DNA from: Xanthobacteraceae bacterium
GTDB lineage: Bacteria; Pseudomonadota; Alphaproteobacteria; Rhizobiales; Xanthobacteraceae
Assembly (NCBI GenBank): GCA_019241285.1
Contig: JAFAXD010000229.1
Coordinates: forward strand, 1 to 44,609
DNA: 44,609 nucleotides
Reading direction: 5' to 3'
A program made the position numbers and the translations under genes. Positions 34,423 through 44,468 of this stretch are shown here, in pieces. The notes under the pieces are model-generated. The model was given only the letters and a program-made list of their open reading frames with translations, had not been told where the DNA came from and did not search any database. The first letter of the stretch is position 1; each line of letters begins with the position of its first letter.

Positions 34423-37248
34423 ATGAACGCGATTCTCATTAAGATCTTTGCCGTTGCTCTCGCCCTTAGCCAAGTCACCACCAAGCCTGACGTGAAGACC
34501 GAGTTCGATCCGGTCCGCGATCAGGCGCAGGCCATGCAGTTGCTGCGTGATGGCTGCAATCACATGCTCAAGGTGTTCGACCTGGAGAACATCAACATCG
34601 ACGAGCTGATCACGATTGCGATGAACGACCCGCAGGCGGTCACGTCGGAGAGCAAAGTATTCAAGGGCATCAATTTCGATGACCTGGCAGTTGCCTATCG
34701 CGAGATCTGCAAGGGTGAAACGGTTGCGAAGTCGCCGATCGACATGGGCGAGGTGCTCGCGTTCTACAACAAAGCCGTGACCGACCTGCCCGACGTCAGC
34801 AAGCTCAAGGACCAGAAGCTGCGCGGCCTCAACGTTGTCCTCGACGATAAGGGCAACCGCTACGCGGACGACTACAAGCCGGGCCAGCGCCGTCTCTCGG
34901 TTCCGCTGAGCCAGATCCCCGAGCATGTGCAGCAAGCCTTCATTTCGGTCGAGGACAAGCGGTTCTACAGCCACAAGGGAATCGATGAGCACGGGCTGAT
35001 CCGCGCCTTCGTCGGTAACCTCGCCCAGCCGGGCCGCCCGCAGGGCGGTTCGACGATTACGCAGCAGGTGGCGAAAAATCTCCTGGTCGGCGACGACGTG
35101 AGCTACGAGCGCAAGATCCGCGAGATGATCGTTGCAACGCGCCTCGAACGCGTGCTGAGCAAGCGCGAAATCCTCGAACTGTACCTGAACTCGATCTACC
35201 TCGGCCGCAGTGCCTGGGGCGTCGAAATGGCGGCGCACCGCTATTTCGGAAAGGCAGCCGATCAACTCACCCTGGGTGAAGGCGCGCTGCTTGCCGGGAT
35301 GACCAAGGGGCCGAGCTACTTCAGTCCCGATCGCCATCCGGACCGCGCGCAGGCTCGCTTCGAGTATGTGCTCACGCGCATGCAGGAGGATGGCGCAATC
35401 AGCGCGGACCAGATGCACCAGGCGTCGGCGTCTCTGCCACACATGGCGGCGTTCGCTCGCGCCGGGCTCGACTCGGGTCTCTATTTCATGGACCAGCTGC
35501 GGCGTGAGGCCAAGGCGGTTGCCGATGTCGATTTGACAACGGGCGGGTCCTACACCATTCGCTCGACCGTTCATCCGGTCCTGCAGCGCGCTGTCGAGAC
35601 GGCATTGCAGGACGGTTTGGTGCGTTATGAGATGAATTATGGCCGCGCCCGGTTCCAAGGGCCGGAGACCAGCCTCGCAAAGAGCGTGCAACGTTTGGAA
35701 GCGAGCAAGAGCGGGGCAGCCACCACGCCGGCTTGGCAGCGCGCGCTCTCCCACGCTCACCTGATGCTCTATGACGTGCATTGGACGCCGGCGATCGTGA
35801 CCGAAGTCGCGGGCCGCAAGGGTGGTTTGCGTGTCGGTCTGGCTGACGGGCGCCAGCTGCCGCTGAGTGTGCGGTTCAGCCGTGCCGAAGCCGCGCTCAA
35901 GCTCTACGACGTCGTCTATGTCAAACTGATCGACGGGTCGAATAAAGCGCCCGTGCGTGCCGATCTTCGCGTCCCGCCAAGCGTGCAAGGCGCCGCCATC
36001 GTGCTGGAAAACAAGACCGGCAAGATTCTGGCCGTGACCGGCGGGTTCTCATATCCGCTCAGCCAGCTCAACCGTGCGACGCAAGCGCAACGCCAGCCCG
36101 GCTCGTCCATCAAGCCGCTGACCTACCTGACGGCTCTGCAGTCTGGCCTGCAGCCCAACGCACTGATCCCCGACGAGCCCATCACGCTTCCGCCAATCGG
36201 CGGGGGCCAGGAAAAGGATTATTGGACGCCCAAGAACTATGAGGGCGGAAGCATGGGTGTCCTGACCCTGCGCCGCGCTCTGGAAAACTCGCGCAACCTC
36301 GTGACCGCCCGCCTGCTCGACGGCGGTATCGACAAGAACCCGGCGGTCAGCCTCAAGAAGGTGTGCGACGTCGCGCTCGAAGCCAGGATCTACGAGGAGT
36401 GCATCCCGTATTATCCGTTTGTGCTCGGGGCCCAGCCGGTTCGCCCGATTGATCTCGCCGGGTTCTATGCGACGATTGCCAATGAGGGTGCGCGTCCGAC
36501 ACCCTATGCGGTGGAGTCGGTCGAGCGCGATGGCAAGGTGATCTACGAGCACCCGGACGCGGCGCCGGTCCAGCTTCACTCGGCTGATCGGGTCGCGTTC
36601 TACCAGCTCAAGACGATCCTGCAGGGCGTGGTTGCGCGCGGAACAGCAGCCGCCGCCAGCGACATCTCTCCATACATCGGGGGTAAGACCGGCACGTCGG
36701 AAGACGAGAATGACGCCTGGTTCGCCGGTTTCACCAACGACATCACGATCGTGGTGTGGGTCGGTTACGACAACGCTGCCGGAACGCGCCGCACGCTGGG
36801 CGGCGGCAGCACCGGTGGCAGTGTGGCGTTGCCGATCTGGGAATCGATCGTGAAAGCAGCCTGGGCGAACGGTGTGCCGAAGACACCGCTCGCGCCGCCT
36901 TCGCCGGAAGCGCGCAAGCTCATTGCCGACCTGCCGATCGAGCTCAACAGCGGCGAGCGGATCCGAGGCGGTGGCCGATCCGCATTCATCGAGCACTTCC
37001 GGCTTGATGCGAAGGGAGCACTGCTGGAGCCCAAGAATCGGATGGTCGAAAGCGCTGCGGCTGGGGGCGGTCGATATGCCCGTGACGACACTCGATCTGC
37101 ACGTCGCGACCGGACAATGCGGTCGGCGCATGCCGAGGTGACACGGTCCGAATCCCGACGTTCACGCCATTCAAGCGGCCGGCCTCTTGTCGCCGCGCAG
37201 CAGTGTTACTTCTTCTTCTGCAATAGTCCCGGCGTGCGCTGGCAGTAA
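34423..37248 (+). CDS. Class A penicillin-binding protein with long N-terminal extension
   Basis: A 941-residue bifunctional peptidoglycan synthase. GT51 motifs: EDKRFYSHKGID (catalytic Glu177) and GGSTITQQVAKNLL (208-221). Transpeptidase motifs: SSIK (Ser561, Lys564), SRN (623-625) and KTGTS (755-759). Between a short hydrophobic N-terminus (residues 4-18) and the glycosyltransferase lie about 150 residues of unrecognised sequence, instead of the usual immediate junction. The last 70 residues are Arg/Ser-rich and end in a Cys-containing hydrophobic patch (CYFFFC). The ribosome-binding site is weak. Confidence 0.9.
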   Translation: MNAILIKIFAVALALSQVTTKPDVKTEFDPVRDQAQAMQLLRDGCNHMLKVFDLENINIDELITIAMNDPQAVTSESKVFKGINFDDLAVAYREICKGETVAKSPIDMGEVLAFYNKAVTDLPDVSKLKDQKLRGLNVVLDDKGNRYADDYKPGQRRLSVPLSQIPEHVQQAFISVEDKRFYSHKGIDEHGLIRAFVGNLAQPGRPQGGSTITQQVAKNLLVGDDVSYERKIREMIVATRLERVLSKREILELYLNSIYLGRSAWGVEMAAHRYFGKAADQLTLGEGALLAGMTKGPSYFSPDRHPDRAQARFEYVLTRMQEDGAISADQMHQASASLPHMAAFARAGLDSGLYFMDQLRREAKAVADVDLTTGGSYTIRSTVHPVLQRAVETALQDGLVRYEMNYGRARFQGPETSLAKSVQRLEASKSGAATTPAWQRALSHAHLMLYDVHWTPAIVTEVAGRKGGLRVGLADGRQLPLSVRFSRAEAALKLYDVVYVKLIDGSNKAPVRADLRVPPSVQGAAIVLENKTGKILAVTGGFSYPLSQLNRATQAQRQPGSSIKPLTYLTALQSGLQPNALIPDEPITLPPIGGGQEKDYWTPKNYEGGSMGVLTLRRALENSRNLVTARLLDGGIDKNPAVSLKKVCDVALEARIYEECIPYYPFVLGAQPVRPIDLAGFYATIANEGARPTPYAVESVERDGKVIYEHPDAAPVQLHSADRVAFYQLKTILQGVVARGTAAAASDISPYIGGKTGTSEDENDAWFAGFTNDITIVVWVGYDNAAGTRRTLGGGSTGGSVALPIWESIVKAAWANGVPKTPLAPPSPEARKLIADLPIELNSGERIRGGGRSAFIEHFRLDAKGALLEPKNRMVESAAAGGGRYARDDTRSARRDRTMRSAHAEVTRSESRRSRHSSGRPLVAAQQCYFFFCNSPGVRWQ

Positions 37249-37275
37249 CGAACCAGGTAGCAATCATCGAACACG

Positions 37276-37302
37276 CGGGCCCGCCCTTGTGCGGGCCCGT
37301 TT
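37276..37302. terminator. Hairpin between convergent PBP and topA genes
   Basis: A perfect 9-bp stem, CGGGCCCGC (37276-37284) and GCGGGCCCG (37291-37299), with a 6-nt loop and a short TTT to the right. It sits between the PBP stop and the topA stop and could end either transcript. Confidence 0.75.
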
Positions 37303-37318
37303 GCGTCTGTGAGTGTGA

Positions 37319-40051
37319 TTACTGGCTCGCCGTCCGCGCTTTGGCGGTGGGCGTCTTCGTCTTCGCGGAAGCCGATTTGGCGGCGGGCTTCGTCGCTGAC
37401 TTGGGTCGCGCCGGACGAGCCGATCGCTTGGCGGCGGGCTTGCGCTCCGCGCTCTCGCCCGGTGCCGCAGCCGCGGCATTGGTTGCGCTCTTGGTGCGCG
37501 CCTTGCGGCCCCCGCTACGGCGCGGGGATCCACCACCCTTAGCCGCGCGCGCGTCGATAAGCGCAACAGCCTCTTCCAGAGTGATCGCCTCAAGCGTTTT
37601 GTCGTTGGGCAGCGTCGCGTTGATGCCGTTGTGGCTCACATAAGGTCCGTAGCGCCCGGACTTCGCCACCACTGGACCGCCGCCATTCGGATGCTCGCCA
37701 AGGCTGCGGCCGGGGTCGGAGCCGAAGCGCCGTGCCCGCGGTCCCTTGGCGATCTTCTCGGCGATCAGCGTCACCGCGCGATTGAGCCCGATCGTGAGCA
37801 CGTCGTCGCCTGTCTCCAGGCTCGCGTAAGTCTTGCCATGTTGTACGTAGGGGCCAAACCGTCCAACGCCGGCAACGATCGGCTCGCCGTCCTCGGGATG
37901 GCGTCCCACTTCGCGCGGCAGTGACAGGAGCTTGAGCGCAAGCTCGAGCGTCACCGTATTGGGGTCGGTGCCTTTGAGCAGACCGGCGCGCTTTGGCTTC
38001 TCGTCGCCATTGGCTTCACCAAGCTGCACGTAAGGTCCGAAACGGCCGGACCGTAGCGTCACCGGCAGTCCGGTTGCCGGATCGATGCCCAGCTCCTTGG
38101 CGCCGTTCTCAACGACGCCGTTGCCATTGGCCGCTCCCAGCGGTCGGGTATTGCGGCATTCCGGATAGTTCGAGCAGCCGATGAAGGCGCCGAATTTTCC
38201 GATCTTCAAAGACAGGCGACCGGTGCCGCACACCGGGCATTGACGCGGGTCGCCGCCGTCCTCGCGCGGGGGGTAAATATGCGGCGCCAGCATCTCGTCG
38301 AGTGCGGTCAGCACCTCGCCGATGCGCAGATCCTTGATGCTATCGACCGCGCCTGTGAAATCGACCCAGAAATCGCGCAGAAGCTCGCGCCAGCCTAACT
38401 CGTTGTTGGAGACGCGATCGAGCTGATCCTCGAGATCGGCGGTGAAGTCGTATTCCACGTACTTAGTGAAATAGCTCTCCAGGAAGGCGACCACAACACG
38501 GCCTTTGTCTTCCGGATAGAGCCGCCGCTTCTCGAGCCGCACGTAGTTGCGGTCCTTGAGCACCTGCAGGATCGACGCATAAGTCGAGGGTCGGCCGATG
38601 CCGAGCTCCTCCATGCGCTTGACCAACGAGGCTTCCGAATAGCGCGGGGGCGGCTCGGTGAAGTGCTGATCCGCCGCGATGGCGCGCTTCTCCAGCGGCT
38701 CGCCCTCGCTCATCTCCGGCAGGCGGCGTGTCTCATCATCCTCATCGGGATCGTCGCGGTCTTCGTGATAAACCCGCAGGAAACCGTCGAACTTGATCAC
38801 TGAGCCGGTCGCGCGCAGGTCGAGCAGGCGCGGGCCGACCTTGGCGGAGATGTCGACGGTCGTGCGCTCGATATCGGCCGATTCCATCTGGCTGGCGATC
38901 GCGCGCATCCAGATCAGCTCGTACAGTTTTGCCTGCTCAGGTTCGAGATAGCGCGAGACGTCGCGCGGGCGACGGTTGACGTCGGTCGGCCGGATGGCCT
39001 CGTGTGCTTCCTGGGCGTTCTTGGCCTTTGTTTGATAGCGCCGCGGTGCTTCCGGCACGTAGCGTGCACCATACTCCTGGCCGATCACCTTGCGGAGCGA
39101 CGGCAAGGCCTCTTCGGCAATTTGCACGCCGTCAGTTCGCATGTAGGTGATGAGCCCGACCGTCTCGCCGCCGATGTCAATGCCCTCATAGAGCCGCTGC
39201 GCGATCCGCATGGTGTGCGCGGGCGCGAACCCCAACTTGCGGCTTGCTTCCTGTTGCAGAGTTGACGTGGTGAATGGCGGATAGGGATTGCGTTTGGTCG
39301 GCCTGGCCTCGATCGCGGCGACTGTGAAGGCCGCGCGCTCCAGCGCGTCCTTGAAGGCCTGTGCGTCCGCACCCGATCCGATGTCGAGGCGCTGGATCTT
39401 CTGCCCATCCGCACCGACCAGCCGGGCTTCGAACGTTTCCCCGCGCGGCGTCGCCAACGTGGCAACCAGGGACCAGAACTCGCGCGGGACGAATTTCTCG
39501 ATCTCAAGCTCGCGGTCGCACACGAGCCGCAGCGCCACTGACTGCACCCGCCCAGCCGAGCGTGCGCCGGGCAGCTTGCGCCACAGCACCGGCGAGAGCG
39601 TGAACCCGACCAGATAGTCCAACGCCCGGCGCGCCAGGTAGGCATCGACCAGGGCGCCGTCGATCGTGCGCGGGTTGGCCATCGCCTCTTCGACCGACTG
39701 CTTGGTGATGGCGTTGAACACCACGCGCTCGACGTTCTGATCGGTCAGCGCCTTCTTCTGCTTCAGGATCTCCAGGACATGCCAGGAGATCGCCTCGCCT
39801 TCGCGGTCCGGGTCGGTGGCGAGAATGAGCTTGCCCGCGCCCTTGACCGCCTGGGCGATATCATTGAGCCGCTTCTGGGCCTTGGGATCGACTTCCCAAA
39901 CCATCTTGAAGTTGTGATCCGGATCGACCGAGCCATTCTTGGCCGGCAGGTCGCGGACATGACCAAAAGAGGCGAGGACCTCGTAGCCTCGGCCGAGATA
40001 CTTATTGATTGTCTTGGCTTTGGCCGGCGACTCGACGACAACGACGTTCAT
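37319..40051 (-). CDS. topA: DNA topoisomerase I
   Basis: A 910-residue type IA topoisomerase that relaxes negative supercoils. The start at 40051 gives MNVVVVESPAKAKTINKYLG, the canonical N-terminus. Toprim acidic motif TDPDREGEA (79-87) and active-site Tyr303 in GLITYMRTDG are present. A C4 zinc motif (CPVC, then CSNYPEC) is followed by three alphaproteobacterial repeats built on GRFGPYV/GRYGPYV. The last 70 residues are Lys/Ala-rich and basic, likely non-specific DNA contacts. Ribosome-binding site weak (GGA). Confidence 0.96.
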   Translation of the reverse strand: MNVVVVESPAKAKTINKYLGRGYEVLASFGHVRDLPAKNGSVDPDHNFKMVWEVDPKAQKRLNDIAQAVKGAGKLILATDPDREGEAISWHVLEILKQKKALTDQNVERVVFNAITKQSVEEAMANPRTIDGALVDAYLARRALDYLVGFTLSPVLWRKLPGARSAGRVQSVALRLVCDRELEIEKFVPREFWSLVATLATPRGETFEARLVGADGQKIQRLDIGSGADAQAFKDALERAAFTVAAIEARPTKRNPYPPFTTSTLQQEASRKLGFAPAHTMRIAQRLYEGIDIGGETVGLITYMRTDGVQIAEEALPSLRKVIGQEYGARYVPEAPRRYQTKAKNAQEAHEAIRPTDVNRRPRDVSRYLEPEQAKLYELIWMRAIASQMESADIERTTVDISAKVGPRLLDLRATGSVIKFDGFLRVYHEDRDDPDEDDETRRLPEMSEGEPLEKRAIAADQHFTEPPPRYSEASLVKRMEELGIGRPSTYASILQVLKDRNYVRLEKRRLYPEDKGRVVVAFLESYFTKYVEYDFTADLEDQLDRVSNNELGWRELLRDFWVDFTGAVDSIKDLRIGEVLTALDEMLAPHIYPPREDGGDPRQCPVCGTGRLSLKIGKFGAFIGCSNYPECRNTRPLGAANGNGVVENGAKELGIDPATGLPVTLRSGRFGPYVQLGEANGDEKPKRAGLLKGTDPNTVTLELALKLLSLPREVGRHPEDGEPIVAGVGRFGPYVQHGKTYASLETGDDVLTIGLNRAVTLIAEKIAKGPRARRFGSDPGRSLGEHPNGGGPVVAKSGRYGPYVSHNGINATLPNDKTLEAITLEEAVALIDARAAKGGGSPRRSGGRKARTKSATNAAAAAPGESAERKPAAKRSARPARPKSATKPAAKSASAKTKTPTAKARTASQ

Positions 40052-40269
40052 GCAAATCCGTGTTTTTGCGGGGCGCCGACTCCCGGCGGGGATGGCGCGC
40101 GGCGCCGCGAAAATGGGTAAGCGGGTCCCTAAAGTCAAATCACGGACCGATGGGTAACCCGAATTGGCGGGCTAAGTAACTGTTATCAAATAGATAATCC
40201 CCACACGCCGAAGGACAATTAAAACAGGTGTTTTGATGTATTCACGTCTTTTACGAGCATGGGTGCGTT
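40052..40269. promoter_or_regulatory. topA upstream region
   Basis: 218 bp between the topA start and the dprA stop. It holds AAAACA-GG-TGTTTT (40221-40234), a perfect dyad, and TTATC-N5-GATAA (40183-40197), in an AT-rich stretch (40170-40260) unlike its flanks. Either could be an operator for topA or the remains of a dprA terminator; no T-run follows. No coding potential seen. Confidence 0.4.
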
Positions 40270-41391
40270 TCAGACGAGTGCCACCAGCCCGCCACGTCCC
40301 CGCCGAAGGCGGCCGGCGATTTCGAGCTCCAAAAGCACCATGCGAACCGTTGCCGGGGCGGCGCCTGAGAGCCGGATGAGGTCGTCGATTGCGACCGGGG
40401 TTGGTCCGAGGAGGGCGAGCACGCCGGTCGTCACCTGATCGCTATCCGGGCGCTCGAGCAGTCCAGAGGGTGTGGGAGCCGGCCCGGGCGGCTCCGGCAG
40501 TCGACCGAGAATTGGTGCAAGCACGTTGATCACGTCGGCGGCTTCGGTCACCGGCGTCGCTCCCTGCTTGATGAGGCGGTTCGTGCCTTCCGCGCGGGGA
40601 TCGAGCGGCGATCCCGGGACAGCAAAGACTTCGCGGCCCTGCTCCAGAGCGAAGCGCGCCGTAATCAGCGAGCCTGATCGCTGCGCTGCCTCGACGATGA
40701 CCACGCCGGCAGCCATTCCCGAGATCAGCCGATTGCGCCGCGGAAAATCGCGTGCACGCGGCTCCCATCCGATCGGCATTTCCGAAACCGCGGCCCCCGT
40801 GCGGAGGAGCGCCTGCGCCAACTCCCCATGCTCGGGCGGATAGATCCGATCGTGACCGCCAGCCAGAACGGCCACTGTGCCGCTTGCAACGGTCGCCCGA
40901 TGGGCTGCGGCATCAATCCCACGTGCCAAGCCTGAGACAATCATGAAGCCGGCTTCGCCCAGGTCGCGCGCAATCAGCTGGGCGAACTTGAGACCGGCCG
41001 CGGACGCGTTGCGCGAGCCGACAATGCCGACCATTGGCTGTGTCAGGATATTCACATTGCCGCGCACCCCGAGTAGCGGCGGGGCGTCATCGATCTCGCG
41101 CAAGCGCGCCGGATATTCCGGTTCACCCTTTGCCACAAAGGTGACGCCTATGCGCGCGGCGGCGGCAAGCTCCCGCTCAGCATCCGCAGGCGGACAAACT
41201 CGGATCGGATCCCTGGCGCGGCCGCGGCGCGCGAGATCGGGCAAGGCGTCGAGCGCCGCGCCGGCACTGCCGAAATGATTGAGCAGGTCCCGGAACGTGC
41301 GCGGTCCGATATTGTCGCTGCGGATCAGGCGCAGGCGATCAAGCCGCTCCTGATCGCCGATGTGATTGTTGGCTCCGCCACACACGCCCAT
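40270..41391 (-). CDS. dprA: DNA-processing protein DprA
   Basis: A 373-residue cytosolic protein that loads RecA on incoming single-stranded DNA. The Rossmann core is complete: [74 protein letters not shown] and [22 protein letters not shown]. An N-terminal SAM-like region ([19 protein letters not shown]) and a C-terminal winged helix ([13 protein letters not shown], then [13 protein letters not shown]) complete it. It starts 9 nt after plsY and is co-directional with pyrB-pyrC'. Confidence 0.95.
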   Translation of the reverse strand: MGVCGGANNHIGDQERLDRLRLIRSDNIGPRTFRDLLNHFGSAGAALDALPDLARRGRARDPIRVCPPADAERELAAAARIGVTFVAKGEPEYPARLREIDDAPPLLGVRGNVNILTQPMVGIVGSRNASAAGLKFAQLIARDLGEAGFMIVSGLARGIDAAAHRATVASGTVAVLAGGHDRIYPPEHGELAQALLRTGAAVSEMPIGWEPRARDFPRRNRLISGMAAGVVIVEAAQRSGSLITARFALEQGREVFAVPGSPLDPRAEGTNRLIKQGATPVTEAADVINVLAPILGRLPEPPGPAPTPSGLLERPDSDQVTTGVLALLGPTPVAIDDLIRLSGAAPATVRMVLLELEIAGRLRRGRGGLVALV

Positions 41392-41400
41392 TTTCCCAGA

Positions 41401-42033
41401 CTATTGACGCGTGGTCGGGGCATCTGCGGCCGGGGCTTTGGAACCCCCGATTTTGCCTTCGCGACCATTTGCCAGGCGCGCAATGTTGCCGCGGTGCATG
41501 ATCCAGAGCAGCAATGACAACACCAGAAAGAGCGCGGCATTCAGCCCATCGTGTTGATACCACCAGATGAAAGCCGGCGTGGCGGCGCTCGCGAGCAGCG
41601 CGGCGAGCGATGAGTAGCGGGAGAGCGCGGCGACCGCGATCCAGACGAGGCAGAAGAAGATCATGGCCGGCCAGGCGAGCGCGAGCAGCAACCCGATGTA
41701 GGTCGCGACGCCTTTGCCGCCTTTGAACTTCAGCCACACCGGGAACAGGTGCCCAAGGAAAGCCCCGAGCGCTGCCACGACGCCAAGATCAGGACCGCCA
41801 AACCAGGTCGCGAGCCACACTGCGACCGCTCCTTTGAGCGCATCGCCAAGGAGGGTCGCCGCTGCAAGGCCTTTGCGGCCGGTGCGCAATACATTCGTCG
41901 CGCCGATGTTGCCTGACCCGACGGTGCGGAGGTCCTGCGTTCCGGCGAGCTGCGTCAGCACGAGCCCGAACGGGATCGAGCCGAGCAGATAACCCAACAG
42001 GAACGCTACCAAATAATAGGGCAAGGCGATCAA
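41401..42033 (-). CDS. plsY: Acyl-phosphate:glycerol-3-phosphate acyltransferase PlsY
   Basis: A 210-residue membrane enzyme catalysing the first acylation in phospholipid synthesis from acyl-phosphate. Motifs: [25 protein letters not shown] and [12 protein letters not shown], with about five to seven helices. TTG at 42033 is the best start; no ATG gives the conserved N-terminus and no ribosome-binding site is evident. The C-terminal 20 residues are hydrophilic. It sits 32 nt after pyrC'. Confidence 0.94.
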   Translation of the reverse strand: MIALPYYLVAFLLGYLLGSIPFGLVLTQLAGTQDLRTVGSGNIGATNVLRTGRKGLAAATLLGDALKGAVAVWLATWFGGPDLGVVAALGAFLGHLFPVWLKFKGGKGVATYIGLLLALAWPAMIFFCLVWIAVAALSRYSSLAALLASAATPAFIWWYQHDGLNAALFLVLSLLLWIMHRGNIARLANGREGKIGGSKAPAADAPTTRQ

Positions 42034-42065
42034 CCAGTTGATCGGGTGGAGCAGAGTAGATTGTA

Positions 42066-43367
42066 TCAGACGTACTCGTAGGCGGTACGTCCGGCGACGA
42101 TCGTGCGCACGACGCGGCCCTGCAGGCGTGCCTCGTCAAACGGCGTGTTCTTGCACTTGGATTTGAGCTGCGCCCGGTCCAGCACCCAGGGCACATCGAG
42201 ATCGACCACGATCACGTCGGCGACGCTGCCGGCGCGCAACGTTCCTCCGGGCAGCCCGAGGAGCTCGGCCGGGCGCGTCGACGTCGCCTTCAGCAAGCTC
42301 ATCAGCGAGATCTCGCCGTTGTGTACGAGCCGCAACCCCGCGACCAGCATCGTTTCAATGCCGATAGCGCCCGGACTCGCCTCGGCAAACGGCAGTCGTT
42401 TCGTCTCCACGTCCTGCGGATCATGATCGGATACGACGGCGTCCACCAGCCCCGACGTCAGCGCTTCGACCATTGCGGCACGGTCGGTCTCCTCGCGCAG
42501 CGGCGGCGCAAGCTTGCAGAACGTGCGGTAGGAGCCGACGTCGACCTCATTGAGCGTAATGTGATTGATCGAGACTGACGCCGTTATGTTCGGGTTGGCC
42601 TCCTTGGCGCGGCGCAGCACCTCGAGCGACTCGGCGCAGGTGATGGAGGCCGCGTGGTAGCGACCGCCCGCGAGTGCGGCGAGCCGCACGTCGCGCTCGA
42701 GCATGACAACCTCAGCGGCTTTGGGAACGCCGCTCAGCCCGAGCCGGGCCGCGAACTCGCCCTCGTTCATCACACCTTCGCCGACCAGGTTGGGATCTTC
42801 CGTGTGATGGACGATCAGGGCATCGAAGTCGCGCGCGTAAGTCAACGCGCGGCGGATCACCTGCGCGTTGGTCACGCTCTTGGCGCCGTCGGTGAATGCG
42901 ACGGCCCCCGCGGCCTTGAGCAGGCCAATCTCGGTCATCTCCTCGCCTCTCAGCCCCTTGGTGAGAGCTGCCATCGGATGGACATGGACGATCGCGGTGT
43001 CGCGGGCGCGCCGCAGCACGAAATCCACCACCGGCGGTTCGTCAATCGGCGGATTAGTATCCGGTTGGCACACGATGGTAGTGACGCCGCCGGCCGCGGC
43101 TGCCTGGCTCGCGGACGCAAGGGTCTCACGATATTCCGCACCGGGTTCGCCGACGAACGCACGCAGGTCGATCAATCCCGGCGCGACAACCTTGTCGCGG
43201 CAGTCGACGATCTCGGTGCCTTCCGGCACGCCGGCCGCGCCGATGCCGCGCTTGCTGTCGCGGATGAGGCCATCGGCGATCAGCAGGTCACCGATAGAAT
43301 CGAGGTTGCGCGACGGATCGATGATCCGTGCGTTGGTGAGCAGGATGGGACGACGATCAGAGAGCAT
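42066..43367 (-). CDS. pyrC: Dihydroorotase-like protein PyrC', probably non-catalytic
   Basis: A 433-residue amidohydrolase-fold protein of the type I dihydroorotase group. The HxH metal motif after GLIDL is RAF (Arg69, Phe71) and the later His of the HxST segment appears as Ser (AASIT), while the Asp in SDHDPQ and the His in HHTED remain. Loss of these ligands marks the inactive PyrC'/PyrX partner that supports aspartate carbamoyltransferase assembly in pseudomonads. It lies 9 nt after pyrB, consistent with that role. A catalytic dihydroorotase is expected elsewhere. Confidence 0.85.
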   Translation of the reverse strand: MLSDRRPILLTNARIIDPSRNLDSIGDLLIADGLIRDSKRGIGAAGVPEGTEIVDCRDKVVAPGLIDLRAFVGEPGAEYRETLASASQAAAAGGVTTIVCQPDTNPPIDEPPVVDFVLRRARDTAIVHVHPMAALTKGLRGEEMTEIGLLKAAGAVAFTDGAKSVTNAQVIRRALTYARDFDALIVHHTEDPNLVGEGVMNEGEFAARLGLSGVPKAAEVVMLERDVRLAALAGGRYHAASITCAESLEVLRRAKEANPNITASVSINHITLNEVDVGSYRTFCKLAPPLREETDRAAMVEALTSGLVDAVVSDHDPQDVETKRLPFAEASPGAIGIETMLVAGLRLVHNGEISLMSLLKATSTRPAELLGLPGGTLRAGSVADVIVVDLDVPWVLDRAQLKSKCKNTPFDEARLQGRVVRTIVAGRTAYEYV

Positions 43368-43376
43368 TGTGTGAAG

Positions 43377-44330
43377 TCACGCGTTGCGCAGGTTGCGCGA
43401 CAAGGCATCGAGCGCGGCCATGCGCACGGCAACCCCCATCTCGACTTGTTCGCGGATCAACGACTGAGTTCCATCAGCGACGCTGGAATCGATCTCGACG
43501 CCGCGGTTCATTGGGCCAGGATGCATCACTAGTGCATCAGGCTTGGCGTAGCCGAGCTTTCGCTCATCGAGTCCGAAATAATGGAAGTACTCCGCCGAGG
43601 AGGGGACAAACGAGCCGTTCATGCGTTCGCGCTGCAGCCGCAACATCATCACGATATCGGAATTGTGCAGGCCTTCGCGCATGTCGCGAAACACGTCGAC
43701 GCCGAAGCGCTCGATGCCGGAGGGAAGGAGCGTTGACGGCGCGACCACGCGGACGCGTGCGCCGAGTGTGTTCAACAGAATGATGTTGGAGCGGGCCACG
43801 CGCGAGTGCAGGATATCGCCGCAGATCGTGATCGTCAGGCCTTCGATGGTGCCTTTGTTGCGACGGATCGTCAGCGCATCGAGCAGCGCCTGCGTCGGAT
43901 GTTCATGGGCGCCGTCGCCGGCGTTGATGACCGAGCAATCAACCTTGCGCGCCAGCAGATCGACCGCGCCCGACGCGTGATGCCGCACCACCAGAATGTC
44001 GGGATGCATGGCATTGAGAGTGATCGCGGTGTCGAGCAGAGTCTCACCCTTGCGCATGGAGGACGAGCCGACCGACATGTTCATCACGTCGGCGCCGAGC
44101 CGCTTGCCGGCGATCTCGAATGAGGATTGTGTGCGGGTGGAGGCTTCGAAGAAGAGATTGATTTGCGTACGGCCGCGCAGCGTACTCTGTTTCTTCTCGA
44201 TCTGCCGGTTGAGCTCGACGAATTCCTCGGCGCGGTCGAGGAGACCGGTAATCTCCTCGCGCGAAAGTCCTTCGATCCCCAACAGATGGCGTTGGCGGAG
44301 GACGAATGTCGGCTTCTGCGCAATGTTCAT
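43377..44330 (-). CDS. pyrB: Aspartate carbamoyltransferase catalytic chain
   Basis: A 317-residue enzyme for the first committed step of pyrimidine synthesis. The start at 44330 (MNIAQKPTF) is preferred to an upstream extension that is not family-like. Substrate motifs: [15 protein letters not shown] (carbamoyl phosphate), [22 protein letters not shown] and [11 protein letters not shown]. It has no linked pyrI, as expected when it pairs with a dihydroorotase-like subunit. First gene of the leftward pyrB-pyrC'-plsY-dprA run. Confidence 0.96.
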   Translation of the reverse strand: MNIAQKPTFVLRQRHLLGIEGLSREEITGLLDRAEEFVELNRQIEKKQSTLRGRTQINLFFEASTRTQSSFEIAGKRLGADVMNMSVGSSSMRKGETLLDTAITLNAMHPDILVVRHHASGAVDLLARKVDCSVINAGDGAHEHPTQALLDALTIRRNKGTIEGLTITICGDILHSRVARSNIILLNTLGARVRVVAPSTLLPSGIERFGVDVFRDMREGLHNSDIVMMLRLQRERMNGSFVPSSAEYFHYFGLDERKLGYAKPDALVMHPGPMNRGVEIDSSVADGTQSLIREQVEMGVAVRMAALDALSRNLRNA

Positions 44331-44468
44331 TAAAGCGGGACTTGTAGGCGCACTCCCGCGCTGCGGCAAGGTGAATCTCCCGTCAAGCCGCACCATCCCC
44401 AAGAGAACCGGCGCAACCCCCGGGGCGGTTCGCGCGCTGTGCTAGCATCCGCCATCCGGAGAGCCCCC

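Noticed and set aside
34294-35988. 564-codon leftward frame opposite the PBP gene
   Set aside because: It is antisense to a gene with intact GT51 and transpeptidase motifs, shows no domain, and is explained by high GC lengthening the opposite frame.
36049-37131. 360-codon leftward frame in the PBP gene
   Set aside because: Antisense to the transpeptidase domain; no motif.
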